Source: Holophagaceae bacterium
Lineage (GTDB): Bacteria; Acidobacteriota; Holophagae; Holophagales; Holophagaceae
Reading direction: 5' to 3'
Assembly: GCA_021286765.1 (NCBI GenBank)
Contig: JAJTBS010000001.1
Location: forward strand, 434,001-498,000
DNA length: 64,000 bases
A model generated the notes under the pieces. That model was not told where the DNA came from, ran no database searches, and worked only from the letters and a program-made list of their open reading frames with translations. This document shows, in pieces, positions 45,377 through 54,637 of this stretch (positions within the stretch are counted from its first letter, which is position 1; each line of letters begins with the position of its first letter). Made by a program: the position numbers and the translations under genes.

Positions 45377-47329
45377 ATGAAACTCCGCACAGTCCTCGTT
45401 GGAATCTGGATGGGCGCCTGGCTTTCCGCGGGAACTGGCTGGGCCCCGATTCCTGCGGAGGTCTGGGCGATGAAGGAGGACAGGGAGAAGGGGATTTCGG
45501 GAGCGGTGGTGCTGGAGGAGCGGGTTCATTTCCGTCCTGAATTCCTAGAATACGTTCGCCGCGTCCGCATTCTCAGCGAGGCGGGGAAGGACTCCATGGA
45601 ATACGCCTCGTTCCCGGCCGAGGCCACCGAGATCGATGGGAGGACAGTCTACCGGGATGGCCGAAGCGTCGTTTTCAACAGCCGCAAGGATTTTCAGGAA
45701 AAGCCGGTCGTTTCGGCCAATGGTGAAGAACTGAAGCGGATTCGCCTGGTCCCTCCGGGGTTGAGCGGTGACTGCGTGGTGGAATTGAAGTGGAAGGAGC
45801 CCGTCGACCCGGACTGGGGACCCATGCCCAGGAGCTACGGCTACATGCACTGGTGGCGGCTCGGTGGCCCCTACATGACCCAGCTCTCCGTTCTGGAAGT
45901 GCCGATCAAGCTGTATTGGGCGCAGATGATCCAGTACCAGTCGCAGGAACCCAAGATCGAATACAGGGGCGATTCAAAGATCTACACATTCCAGAACCTT
46001 CCGGCGATGACGGAGCCTCCTTACTCGTCCGAATTTGCCCGCGATGTGCCGAGGTTCACCCTCTATGCCCCCCTGTCGTTCCTGAGCGAATACAACCAGA
46101 AACCCCACCAGGAATACTGGAAGGCGGCCGTCGAATTCTTCTATAAGCCATACTTTGAAAATGGCATGCGAAAGAGCTCTGCCTTCGGAAGGTTGCTGTC
46201 CGAACTTTCCTCCGGCCTTCCCGATGAGCCCCGCGCCAAGGCCATCGAGCTGTTCTACCGTTTGAACGCCCGCGTGAAGAACGCCCACCACCTCACCAAG
46301 AGTGAGGAGGCGGGCGTCTCGCGCAAGGAGAAACTCGCGGAAGTCAAGAACCTCGAAGAGGCCGCCCTGAGGGGGTACGCCTCTGCTGCCGGCATGCGCC
46401 TGCTCTACTACCACCTGCTCAAGGGCGTGGGCATCCAGCCGAGGATCGCCCTGGTGGCAGACCGGGACCGCTGGCAGTTCCGCTATTCGGTCCACAACAT
46501 CTTCCAGTTCACGGATGAACTGATCGGTGTTGGCACTGATCCAGCTTCCACCATCTGGATTGATCCGGCGGCCCGCTTCACAAAACCCGGACAGGTGGAC
46601 CCGGATTACCAGGGTACCTGGGCGCTCGCCGTGGATACGAAGGACTGGTCGGTCGCCTCCTTCCAGGTCCCGGCGGATTCAGAGGCCTCGAACCAGGCCC
46701 GGTTCGACTTCCAGCTGAGCCTGGAGGATGAGGGCGATCAGTTCTCCATGGCGGCTCGCTACACCGGCTACCTTGCGCAGCGGGAGCGGAACCGCTACGC
46801 GCTGCTGGACCAGAAGGAACAGGACCGGTTGCTCAAAGAGCGCCTAGAGGGGCAGCTGAAGGGATTGAGCCTGCGCGAGGCGGCTGTGGAGAACGCGAGG
46901 ATTCCACATGAACCCGTGCTGATCAAGGTGGCAGGGAGCCTCGAACAGGAGAGCGGCCGACATCGGGTGGTCCGGCCCTTCCCGGGCATGGAGAGTCCGA
47001 TCTGGATCCCGGATGCATTCCCGGAACAGCGGAAGGTGCCCATCCAGATCCCCTATCGACGGACCTGGGAAGCGGTGAGCCGCTTCCGGTTGCCCAAGGG
47101 GTTCAAGCTGGGCGAGGCGCCCTCCATGGATCTGGGCAATGTGTTCGGTCAAGTGCAGTGGACGGCGGCACCCGCGCCCTCCGGGGCTCCCGATGAGGTG
47201 GTGGTGCGGTTCAGGGTCACGGTGACGACCCACACAGCCAGCTCAGGGCAGTACGAGTATTTCAAGACCTTCCTCAGCTGGGTGGACCGGGCGAGGCGGC
47301 AGACGGTCACACTGGAGCGCGCCTCGTGA
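45377..47329 (+). CDS. Exported DUF3857/transglutaminase-like protein lacking the catalytic Cys
   Basis: 650 residues with an N-terminal signal (VLVGIWMGAWLSAGTGWA). The first half is the DUF3857 beta domain (RVRILSEAGKDSMEYASF; GDCVVELKWKEPVD). A transglutaminase-like region follows, but where active family members have GDCKD this one reads RGYASAAGMRLLYYHLLKGVG with no Cys; YSVHNIF and IWIDPAAR hold the His and Asp positions. A catalytically dead paralogue or structural partner is inferred. It overlaps the next, intact-looking member by four bases (GTGA). GGGAG precedes the ATG. Confidence 0.7.
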   Translation: MKLRTVLVGIWMGAWLSAGTGWAPIPAEVWAMKEDREKGISGAVVLEERVHFRPEFLEYVRRVRILSEAGKDSMEYASFPAEATEIDGRTVYRDGRSVVFNSRKDFQEKPVVSANGEELKRIRLVPPGLSGDCVVELKWKEPVDPDWGPMPRSYGYMHWWRLGGPYMTQLSVLEVPIKLYWAQMIQYQSQEPKIEYRGDSKIYTFQNLPAMTEPPYSSEFARDVPRFTLYAPLSFLSEYNQKPHQEYWKAAVEFFYKPYFENGMRKSSAFGRLLSELSSGLPDEPRAKAIELFYRLNARVKNAHHLTKSEEAGVSRKEKLAEVKNLEEAALRGYASAAGMRLLYYHLLKGVGIQPRIALVADRDRWQFRYSVHNIFQFTDELIGVGTDPASTIWIDPAARFTKPGQVDPDYQGTWALAVDTKDWSVASFQVPADSEASNQARFDFQLSLEDEGDQFSMAARYTGYLAQRERNRYALLDQKEQDRLLKERLEGQLKGLSLREAAVENARIPHEPVLIKVAGSLEQESGRHRVVRPFPGMESPIWIPDAFPEQRKVPIQIPYRRTWEAVSRFRLPKGFKLGEAPSMDLGNVFGQVQWTAAPAPSGAPDEVVVRFRVTVTTHTASSGQYEYFKTFLSWVDRARRQTVTLERAS

Positions 47330-49329
47330 TCCCGTTTTGGAAGGGTTTCTGCTTGGCTCTCGGCCTTTGTCTGGCCTTCGGATCTGCGAGGGCCGGCGAA
47401 GTGGACCATTCGCTCCTGCCCGCCTGGGCGACGCCCCATGCCCAGGCGGTGGCGGCCCTGCCGGAACCCAGGGGAGCGGACGCGTGGGTCCTCCTGGATC
47501 GGACTGAAATCGCCTACGCCGGAGACGGCGAGGTCCGCGTGAGGCACCTGCGCCTTGTGAAAGTGCTCACGGAGCGAGGGCTCCGGGAGGGGACGTTCGT
47601 GCTCTCCGGCCTGGGCGGAAAGACCAGCACCGTCAAGAAGCTCAGGGGCTGGAACCTGCGTCCCGGCGGGGACCTGGAACGGATGGATCAGGATTCCGTG
47701 GTGACGGTGGATTCCGATTCCGAAGACACCCTGACCACGGGCACGCTCACGGCTGCCTCCGTGCCTCGGGTGGTCAAGGGGAGCTTGGTGGCCTTCGAGT
47801 CGCTTCAGGTCTTCCGGCACCCCATGGGCCCGGTGGACGAGGTCTACCTGCTTGGAAGGCATCCCGTGCGGCGCTGGGAGTTGCAGGTGGCCAAGAAGGA
47901 AGGCTGGTTCACGAACCTGAGGCAGGTGAACGTCCGGATGGAGAAGCGGCATTTCTCTCCGTGGGTAGTGGTCTCCCGGGCCGTTCCCGGGGAATCCATC
48001 CAGGCGGACGACCTGCCTCCTCTGCCTCGAGGGGAAACGGCTCAGCCTCATCTCCGGAACCTTTTGCCGAAGGTGGTCGTAAGCTTCCTGGATCCCGAGC
48101 TCAAGTCGGCACCGTCTTGCGAAAGCTGGGACACCCTCGCCACCTGGGTGTGGAACACTTACGGCACGAGAGCCTACGCAGACCCCTTGCCGGGAGGGGA
48201 AGTGAAGGATCCCCGCACCTGCCTGGAATCTGCCCACCGCTGGATGTCCCGAGAACTCACCTACAGGCAGGTCTACCTCTCGCCCGATCGCGGGTGGGTC
48301 CCTGAATCGGCTGCCGAGACCATTCGGAAGCGCTACGGCGATTGCAAGGACCTGGCCACCTGCTTCATGGCCCAGTTGAAGCATGGGGGCCTTTCCGGCT
48401 TTCCCGCCCTGGCCCGGATCGGGGAGGGCCGGGTGGAGGCCGACGAGCCTGTATCACCCTTTTGCTTCAACCATGCCATTGCCGCCGTGCGCCTTGATCA
48501 GAGCCTGGGCCTGAACGCCGAGGTCCAGACGCCCAAGGGGCGGTTCCTCCTGGTGGACATGACCAGCCGAACCACTCCCCTTGGTTATCTGGGGACTGCC
48601 CACCATCGGGGCCGCGTGCTGATCTGCACCGATTCTGGCGGCATCTGGGCGGACATCCCCGATGAGGCCATCCTCCGCACGAAAGTGGAGGTCCGCCTGG
48701 AGGCCACGGCTGATGCCCAGGGCGCACTGACCGGCACCCTCCGCTTCCGCGAGTCCGGCGATGCGGGCCTGCGGCTGGCGCGGATCCACCTGGGCGAGTC
48801 AGGGCTCCGGGCCCACCTGCTGCGGGAGGTTCTGGACCTCCCTCCGACCGGGAAGCTGGATCTCCTGCCCCCCAGTGATCCGTTCGATCTGGCCAAGCCC
48901 TTCGAGGTGTCCATCCGTTTCTCCCACCCCACCGGACTGAACCTCTCCGGGAAGGAGGCCACGCTGATGCGCTGGGGGTTGCCGGGTCTGCCCCCCGTCC
49001 TTCAACGCGCCGGCGTTCCGCGAGCCTTCCCCATCGAGGTGGAAGCCTCATCCAGCATCGACTACGAAGCGATCATCCGGGCTCCATGGGCGTTGCGCCC
49101 TGAGCTGGGCGCCCTCGACCTGGAGACGGCTCTGCGGAAGGTCTCCTGGAAGGCCGAATCCTCCGTCCAGGACCAGGGGAGCATCCTCCGGCTCAGCTTC
49201 CGACAGTCCCGGAAACCCTATTTTGCGGATCACGCCATGCGGGAACAGGGGGTCACCGCCTGGAAGGAGGATCGGGCCGGGCTGAAACGCATTCTGGATG
49301 ACGGGCTGGTGTTCACGCGCCTGCCCTGA
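47326..49329 (+). CDS. Exported DUF3857 plus transglutaminase-like protein
   Basis: 667 residues, GTG start overlapping the previous stop, GGAG upstream. Signal peptide: [21 protein letters not shown]. The DUF3857 domain covers about residues 50-260 ([20 protein letters not shown]-type strand region). The transglutaminase core then has Cys in [19 protein letters not shown], His in [10 protein letters not shown] and Asp in FLLVDMTS, a complete Cys-His-Asp triad. The C-terminal part is beta-rich (DUF3858-like). Such proteins are periplasmic and of unknown substrate. Together with the Cys-less neighbour it suggests an active/inactive pair. Confidence 0.82.
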   Translation: MIPFWKGFCLALGLCLAFGSARAGEVDHSLLPAWATPHAQAVAALPEPRGADAWVLLDRTEIAYAGDGEVRVRHLRLVKVLTERGLREGTFVLSGLGGKTSTVKKLRGWNLRPGGDLERMDQDSVVTVDSDSEDTLTTGTLTAASVPRVVKGSLVAFESLQVFRHPMGPVDEVYLLGRHPVRRWELQVAKKEGWFTNLRQVNVRMEKRHFSPWVVVSRAVPGESIQADDLPPLPRGETAQPHLRNLLPKVVVSFLDPELKSAPSCESWDTLATWVWNTYGTRAYADPLPGGEVKDPRTCLESAHRWMSRELTYRQVYLSPDRGWVPESAAETIRKRYGDCKDLATCFMAQLKHGGLSGFPALARIGEGRVEADEPVSPFCFNHAIAAVRLDQSLGLNAEVQTPKGRFLLVDMTSRTTPLGYLGTAHHRGRVLICTDSGGIWADIPDEAILRTKVEVRLEATADAQGALTGTLRFRESGDAGLRLARIHLGESGLRAHLLREVLDLPPTGKLDLLPPSDPFDLAKPFEVSIRFSHPTGLNLSGKEATLMRWGLPGLPPVLQRAGVPRAFPIEVEASSSIDYEAIIRAPWALRPELGALDLETALRKVSWKAESSVQDQGSILRLSFRQSRKPYFADHAMREQGVTAWKEDRAGLKRILDDGLVFTRLP

Positions 49330-49447
49330 CCCGCTTCATGGCTCATGGCCGGGGTCGGGGCACCGGAGCAAGCCCGGAGCGGGGGAGATGTCGGCCCAGG
49401 ATGGCTCGGCTACACTGGTCCATTCCACCTCACCTACCCGAGGTCAC

Positions 49448-50407
49448 ATGAAAGACGCGTCCCCCGAACAGGCCATGGATCTGTCCCAGCTGGAAAAGCC
49501 GGTGCTTGAGCTGGAGGCCCAGATTCGGGCCATGGAGATGGACCCATCTCAAGCCAAGGAACGGGAGAAGCTGGAGAAGAAGCTCGACAAGCTCAAGGCG
49601 GATCTGTTCACCAACCTGACGGACTGGCAGCGAGCCCAGTTGGCCCGGCACCCCAAGCGTCCCTACACCCTCGACTACATCGAGCGGCTCTGCGAGCGCT
49701 TCGACGAACTGCATGGCGACCGCCGCTTCGGAGACGATGCGGCCATCGTGTCCGGATTCGGCTGGATTGAGGGCAATCCCGTCATGGTCATCGGCCAGCA
49801 GAAGGGCCGGGACACCAAGCAGAAGATCCTCAGGAATTTCGGCATGCCCAAGCCCGAGGGCTACCGCAAGGCCCTGCGCCTCATGAAGCTGGCCGAGAAG
49901 TTCCAGCGGCCCATCCTCTGCCTCATCGACACGCCCGGCGCCTATCCCGGCGTGGATGCTGAAGAGCGGGGCCAGGCCGAGGCCATCGCCCGGAACCTGC
50001 TGGAGATGGCCAAGCTGGAAGTGCCCGTGGTGGCCGTGGTCATCGGCGAAGGGGGCAGCGGCGGGGCCCTGGCCCTGGGCGTGGCCGACCGCGTGCTCAT
50101 GATGGAGAACGCCATCTACTCCGTGATCTCCCCCGAGGGTTGCGCCTCCATTCTCTGGAAGGACGCCAGCCAGGCCTCCAAGGCGGCGGCGGCGCTCAAG
50201 CTGACGGCCCCGCACCTGCTGGAGCTGGGCGTCATTGACGGCATTGTGAAGGAACCCCTGGGCGGTGCCCATTCGGATTTCGACGCCGCGGCCGCAGCGC
50301 TGAAGGAGGCCATCGTGGAGGCCTTCTCGGAACTGTCGGAGCTGTCGGCGGAGCAACTGGTGGAAGAGCGGTACCAGAAGTTCGCCCGCATGGGCAGCGT
50401 GGTCTGA
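49448..50407 (+). CDS. accA: Acetyl-CoA carboxylase carboxyltransferase subunit alpha
   Basis: 319 residues; ATG 49448 with GAGG upstream. It carboxylates acetyl-CoA to malonyl-CoA together with AccD in fatty acid synthesis. Signatures: [75 protein letters not shown], and [18 protein letters not shown]. It heads an apparent six-gene run with recJ, the LptA/C-like gene, lptB, rpoN and hpf. Confidence 0.96.
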   Translation: MKDASPEQAMDLSQLEKPVLELEAQIRAMEMDPSQAKEREKLEKKLDKLKADLFTNLTDWQRAQLARHPKRPYTLDYIERLCERFDELHGDRRFGDDAAIVSGFGWIEGNPVMVIGQQKGRDTKQKILRNFGMPKPEGYRKALRLMKLAEKFQRPILCLIDTPGAYPGVDAEERGQAEAIARNLLEMAKLEVPVVAVVIGEGGSGGALALGVADRVLMMENAIYSVISPEGCASILWKDASQASKAAAALKLTAPHLLELGVIDGIVKEPLGGAHSDFDAAAAALKEAIVEAFSELSELSAEQLVEERYQKFARMGSVV

Positions 50408-50408
50408 A

Positions 50409-52076
50409 ATGAAGCCGTTGCCCTGGCGCCTCCGCCGGAGCATTCCGGCGGGTCTGGCGCCCTGGAAGAACATGGCCGAGGCCTGGGATCTGGATCCCAG
50501 GCTGGCCCGCCTCGCCTGGTTGCGCGGTGTGGACCGCAGTGAGGATCTGGCCTGGCGGCTGCAACCGGCCTGGGCCCGCAGCACGGACCCGCACCTGCTG
50601 CCGGGCGTGGACGGGGCCGCGGCCCGCATCCGCAAGGCCATCGAAGCCCGCGAGCGCATCGTGGTCTACGGCGACTACGACGTGGATGGCGTCACCGCCA
50701 CCGCGCTGCTGATGCGTACCCTGGAGCGCCTCGGCGCCGATGCCTCCTTCTTCATTCCCAACCGCTTCTCCGACGGCTATGGCCTCCACCTGGACTGCAT
50801 TCAGGACCTGAAGGCCACTCGTGATCCGGGCCTGCTCATCTCCGTTGATTGCGGTGTGCGCAGCCTTGCCGAGGTGGTGGCGAGTGCGGAGCTGGGCCTC
50901 GATTGGGTCATCACGGACCACCACGCCCTGGGCGGGGAGCTCCCGCCGGCCTGCGCGGTGGTGCATCCCCACCTGCAGGACTATGCCAATCCGCACCTCG
51001 CGGGCGTGGGCGTCGCCTTCAAGCTGGCCCAGGCTCTGCTCGGCGCGGTGCCCCATCCCTCGGGCGCCGACTCGGCCTTCCTGGATGGTCTGCTCAAGCT
51101 GGTGGCCATCGGCACGGTGGCGGACGTCATGCCCCTGGTGGGCGAGAACGCCCTGCTCGTGCGCCGGGGACTAGACTCCCTCAGCGGAAGGAATGGGCCC
51201 GGCTTGGCCGCCCTGCTGAAGGCCGCCAAGAAGGAGGGCGCCATCGGCGCCCAGGACATCGCCTACGGCCTAGCGCCGCGGCTCAACGCCGTGGGCCGCA
51301 TGGGTGGGGCCGAAGATGCGGTCCGCCTGCTGCTGACCAAGGATTCCGGCGAGGCTGACCAGTTGATGGCCCGGGTGGAGGCGCTCAACCTTGAACGCCG
51401 GGCCATCCAGCAGGAGGTGGCCGATCGTCTGCCGGCGCCCATGGATGCGGCCTTCGATCTGGTGCTGGAACCGGCGGCCCATAAGGGCGTCATCGGCATC
51501 GTGGCCGGCCACCGGATGCGTGTCAGCGGCCGCCCTTCGGGCGTCTGCACGGTCCTCGACGGGGTGGCCCACTGCAGCCTGAGGGCCCCCGAAGGTTATG
51601 ACCTGGGCGAGCTGCTGGCCCTGGCCCAACCCTTCATCCTGAGTGGGGGCGGCCACCGCGTGGCGGCGGGGCTCAGCTTCGAGGCGGCACGGTTCCCCTT
51701 CGTCCTCCAGGCCCTCCAGCGGGGCGCGGCCCTCCAGGCGGATGGGCGGGAACAGCCGGCCCTGCGGCTGGATGGTGGGCCCGAGGAGCTGCCTGAGGAT
51801 GCAGAGCTGGCCCGCCTGGAGCCCTTCGGCCAGGGCTTTGCGCCGCCACTGGCCCGCCTGGAGGGCACGGTCACCGCCTCCGCCGTCTTCAGTGCGGATC
51901 ATTGGAAGCTGAGGCTGAACGGTTTGTCGGATCCCCTCACCTGGTTTGCCAACCATGAGCGCCCCGCCCAGCCCCGTGTGGGCGATCGGCTCTGCGTGGC
52001 GGCCGCACCCCAGGGCAGCGCCCGCTGGGGGCGCTCCTGGCTGGTGGATTCGGTCCTCGGGGAGGTCCAGCCGTGA
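50409..52076 (+). CDS. recJ: Single-stranded-DNA-specific exonuclease RecJ
   Basis: 555 residues, one base after accA. DHH phosphoesterase motifs: VVYGDYDVDGVTATALL (Asp residues 89-94 region), LLISVDCGVR, VITDHHALGG and the later GLAPRLNAVGRMGGAEDAVRLL. The DHHA1 part contains GVIGIVAGHRM and SGGGHRVAAGLSF. It degrades 5' single-stranded ends in recombination and mismatch repair. It overlaps the LptA/C-like gene by four bases. Confidence 0.95.
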   Translation: MKPLPWRLRRSIPAGLAPWKNMAEAWDLDPRLARLAWLRGVDRSEDLAWRLQPAWARSTDPHLLPGVDGAAARIRKAIEARERIVVYGDYDVDGVTATALLMRTLERLGADASFFIPNRFSDGYGLHLDCIQDLKATRDPGLLISVDCGVRSLAEVVASAELGLDWVITDHHALGGELPPACAVVHPHLQDYANPHLAGVGVAFKLAQALLGAVPHPSGADSAFLDGLLKLVAIGTVADVMPLVGENALLVRRGLDSLSGRNGPGLAALLKAAKKEGAIGAQDIAYGLAPRLNAVGRMGGAEDAVRLLLTKDSGEADQLMARVEALNLERRAIQQEVADRLPAPMDAAFDLVLEPAAHKGVIGIVAGHRMRVSGRPSGVCTVLDGVAHCSLRAPEGYDLGELLALAQPFILSGGGHRVAAGLSFEAARFPFVLQALQRGAALQADGREQPALRLDGGPEELPEDAELARLEPFGQGFAPPLARLEGTVTASAVFSADHWKLRLNGLSDPLTWFANHERPAQPRVGDRLCVAAAPQGSARWGRSWLVDSVLGEVQP

Positions 52077-53821
52077 AGGCCTCCGCCCTGATGCAGGGCA
52101 TTCCGCCGGCCCGGCACCCCCTGTGGCGGCGCCTGGGCTGGGGCCTGGTGGCGGCCACCCTGGGGCTCACGCTGCGTTTCCTCGCCAATGGCAGCGAGGG
52201 CATGCCGGGTCGCACGGTGGGCGGTGATGCGCTCTTCGGCGAGGGCACCAAGGGCACCAAGGGCACCGTCACCGAGCAGCTGGGCCCGAACCGCATGGTG
52301 CTGGCCTACAAGACCATCTCGGGCTCCGAGCAGGACCTCCTCCTGGAGCAGGTGACAGGGCGCCTCGACGAGCAGGCCGGGCAGTGGCGGTTGCTCTCGC
52401 CCAAGGCTCGGCGGCAGGCCGGGGTGTGGACCCTCCAGGGCCCCATGGACCTCGGGGTGGCGCAGCCGGGGACCACGGTTCCCCTGGGCAAGGGCCGCAT
52501 CGACAGCGAGGGGCCGGCCATCCGTTGGAACGGAGGAGAGTGGGAGGGCCTGGCGCCCCTCCGCTGGGAATCGATGGAAGGGTCCGCCCGGGGCCTCTGG
52601 ACCTTGCCAGCCGGCTGGCGGCGGGAGACGGATGGCAAGCTGCATGTGGAGCATGGTCCCGTGCGCTGGCAGGCCCCCGCTGGCGGCGCGGCGGCCCCGA
52701 CCCTCCAGGCCATGGATGCGGAGCGCCTGTGGGCCACCCCCGGTTTCCAGTCGGGCCATCTGGAGGGCGTGAAGGCCCGGCTGAGCGAGGGCTCCCTGCA
52801 GGCCACCGTGGCGGACCTTTCGCCGGATACCGTGACCTGGCCTGGGCCCCTGTCCTTTGAGCGGGCGGATGGGTGGCGTGGCGAGGCCCAGAGCGGCCGG
52901 GCCCCCCGGCCCCAGCCCGGCACCAGCTTTCAGCAGGTGGAGTTCCGGTCCTTCCGGGCCCGGAGGGCCTTGGCGGCCGGGGAAGAACAGCTCACCACGG
53001 AGGGGGCGCGATGGACGCCTGCGGGCCTGCGGCTGGAGGGCAGCGTGGTCTGGGACCAGCCCGTGGATGGCCAGCGGCTCACCTTGAAGGCCCCGCGGGT
53101 GTTCATGCGCGAGGCAGCGGGCAAGGATCTCCCCGAATCCCTGCCCGTGGGCCATGCCATGGCCGAGGGGCAGGCCCTCCTCACCTGGGGCCGACGCACC
53201 CTGTCTTCGCCCCGCATCCAGGTGGAACGGGCCACCCGCCGGTGGACGCTCCAGGGACCGGTGCTGGGCCGGGGGGAGGATGGCACCTTCACGGGTGGCG
53301 CGGGACATGGCGACCCCCGCTCCTGGACCATCGAGGGGCCCGTCCAGGTGAACCTGTTCGCGGGGGGCAGCCTGAGGGGGGCGAAGCTGGTCTGGGAGGA
53401 TGCTCTGTGGACGCTGACGGGTCGGCCTGCGGCCTGGACCCGGCTGCGGGAACGGCTCTCGGGCCCCCGCATCCTCCGCAAGGCCGAGCTGGTGAGCTTC
53501 CCGGAGGGCCTGAGCGGGGCCCTTGCGGCGGCGGACGGCGACCTCTTCCTCCGGGCAGAACGGGGCCAGAGCGAAGCTCAGCGGGTCACCCTCAGTGGCG
53601 GGGTCGAGTGCCAGGGGCAGGGGTGGCGGCTGGCTGCGGACACGGTGATCGTGACCCTGGGAACGGATCGGACGGTAAAGGTGGTGCAGGCCAAGGGCTC
53701 CGTGTCCCTCCGGGGCCGGCTGGGGGAGGGGCAGGGCGAGGCCCTCGAACTGGAGCCCGACACCCAGACGGTCAAGTGGCAGGGACGCGTGCGCGGCAAG
53801 GGCGCCGGTTCGGCTTGGTAA
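52073..53821 (+). CDS. Large LptA/LptC-like (OstA-domain) protein
   Basis: 582 residues, N-terminal membrane anchor at about residues 20-40 (RLGWGLVAATLGLTLRFLA). The C-terminal 70 residues (VTLSGGVECQGQGWRLAADTVIVTL and GSVSLRGRLGEGQGEALELEPDTQTVKWQG) have the OstA/LptA repeat pattern of LPS-bridge proteins. Less obvious strand repeats precede it (LTLKAPRVFM; LSSPRIQVERATRRWTLQGPV). Position directly before lptB and rpoN is where lptC and lptA sit in many Gram-negatives. It probably joins an inner-membrane LptC-like anchor and a beta-jellyroll bridge in one chain. A nine-base repeat encodes GTKGTKGT near residue 58. Confidence 0.65.
   Translation: MKASALMQGIPPARHPLWRRLGWGLVAATLGLTLRFLANGSEGMPGRTVGGDALFGEGTKGTKGTVTEQLGPNRMVLAYKTISGSEQDLLLEQVTGRLDEQAGQWRLLSPKARRQAGVWTLQGPMDLGVAQPGTTVPLGKGRIDSEGPAIRWNGGEWEGLAPLRWESMEGSARGLWTLPAGWRRETDGKLHVEHGPVRWQAPAGGAAAPTLQAMDAERLWATPGFQSGHLEGVKARLSEGSLQATVADLSPDTVTWPGPLSFERADGWRGEAQSGRAPRPQPGTSFQQVEFRSFRARRALAAGEEQLTTEGARWTPAGLRLEGSVVWDQPVDGQRLTLKAPRVFMREAAGKDLPESLPVGHAMAEGQALLTWGRRTLSSPRIQVERATRRWTLQGPVLGRGEDGTFTGGAGHGDPRSWTIEGPVQVNLFAGGSLRGAKLVWEDALWTLTGRPAAWTRLRERLSGPRILRKAELVSFPEGLSGALAAADGDLFLRAERGQSEAQRVTLSGGVECQGQGWRLAADTVIVTLGTDRTVKVVQAKGSVSLRGRLGEGQGEALELEPDTQTVKWQGRVRGKGAGSAW
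52243..52269 (+). repeat. Three 9-bp repeats in the LptA/C-like gene
   Basis: GGGCACCAA, GGGCACCAA, GGGCACCGT in frame encode the GTKGTKGT segment after the membrane anchor; a potential slippage site that preserves the frame. Confidence 0.6.
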
Positions 53822-53899
53822 GGGCCCTGTCCTCCGAGGGGCTGACGTGGATCCTGGCACCCCGGGCCAAAGGGCGGCCTCGTGTGTTCTGATAGAACC

Positions 53900-54637
53900 A
53901 TGACTGAAGCCCCTCCCTGTCTTGAGGCCGTGAACCTCCAGAAACGCTACGGTGACCGCACGGTGGTGCGCGATGTGAGCCTCTGTGTCGAGATGGGCGA
54001 GGTGGTGGGTCTCCTCGGACCCAACGGCGCCGGCAAGACCACCACGTTCTACATGGTGGTGGGCGTGGAGGCTCCCGATCGGGGGACCATCCGCTGGCTG
54101 GGCCAGGACGTGACCGCGTTGCCCATGCATCGGCGGGCCCGGCTCGGCATCGGCTACCTGGCCCAGGAAGCCAGTGTGTTCCGGGGCCTCACGGTGTGGG
54201 AGAACCTCATGGCCCTGGGCGAGCTGCAGCCCATTCCCAAGGCTGAGCAGAAGGATCGCTGCGAGCGGCTGCTGGCAGAATTCCACCTCGAGAAGGTGCG
54301 CGACACCTTGGGGATGAGCCTCTCCGGTGGCGAGCGGCGGCGGTGCGAGCTGGCGAGGGCCCTGGTGACCGAACCCCGCATCATGCTGCTCGACGAGCCC
54401 TTTGCCGGGGTGGATCCGAAATCCGTGCTCGAGATCCAGGGCCTCATCAGCGACCTCAAGGCGCGAGGCATCGGGGTGCTCATCACCGACCACAATGTCC
54501 GGGAGACCTTGCAGATCGCCGACCGGGCCTATATCTTGGCGGACGGGATGATCATGAAGAACGGCCTGCCCAGTGAAATCGCAGAGGACCCGGATATCCG
54601 CCGGGTCTACCTGGGCGACCGGTTCAGGTTGGATTGA
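53900..54637 (+). CDS. lptB: LPS export ABC transporter ATP-binding protein
   Basis: 245 residues. Walker [16 protein letters not shown] (about 39-53), [20 protein letters not shown] (Q-loop and the LptB-typical EASVFR), [15 protein letters not shown] signature, [13 protein letters not shown] Walker [12 protein letters not shown]-loop. It powers LPS extraction from the inner membrane with LptFG. No ribosome site is visible; a small GTTCT-GAT-AGAAC hairpin (53886-53898) sits right before the ATG, and a GTG at 53882 is an alternative start. Stop overlaps the rpoN start (TGATG). Confidence 0.95.
   Translation: MTEAPPCLEAVNLQKRYGDRTVVRDVSLCVEMGEVVGLLGPNGAGKTTTFYMVVGVEAPDRGTIRWLGQDVTALPMHRRARLGIGYLAQEASVFRGLTVWENLMALGELQPIPKAEQKDRCERLLAEFHLEKVRDTLGMSLSGGERRRCELARALVTEPRIMLLDEPFAGVDPKSVLEIQGLISDLKARGIGVLITDHNVRETLQIADRAYILADGMIMKNGLPSEIAEDPDIRRVYLGDRFRLD

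Noticed and set aside
53886-53898. GTTCT-GAT-AGAAC palindrome before lptB as a LexA-type operator
   Set aside because: Does not match the spacing of known LexA boxes; only a five-base stem, and it lies inside a gene cluster where it may simply be a small RNA hairpin.
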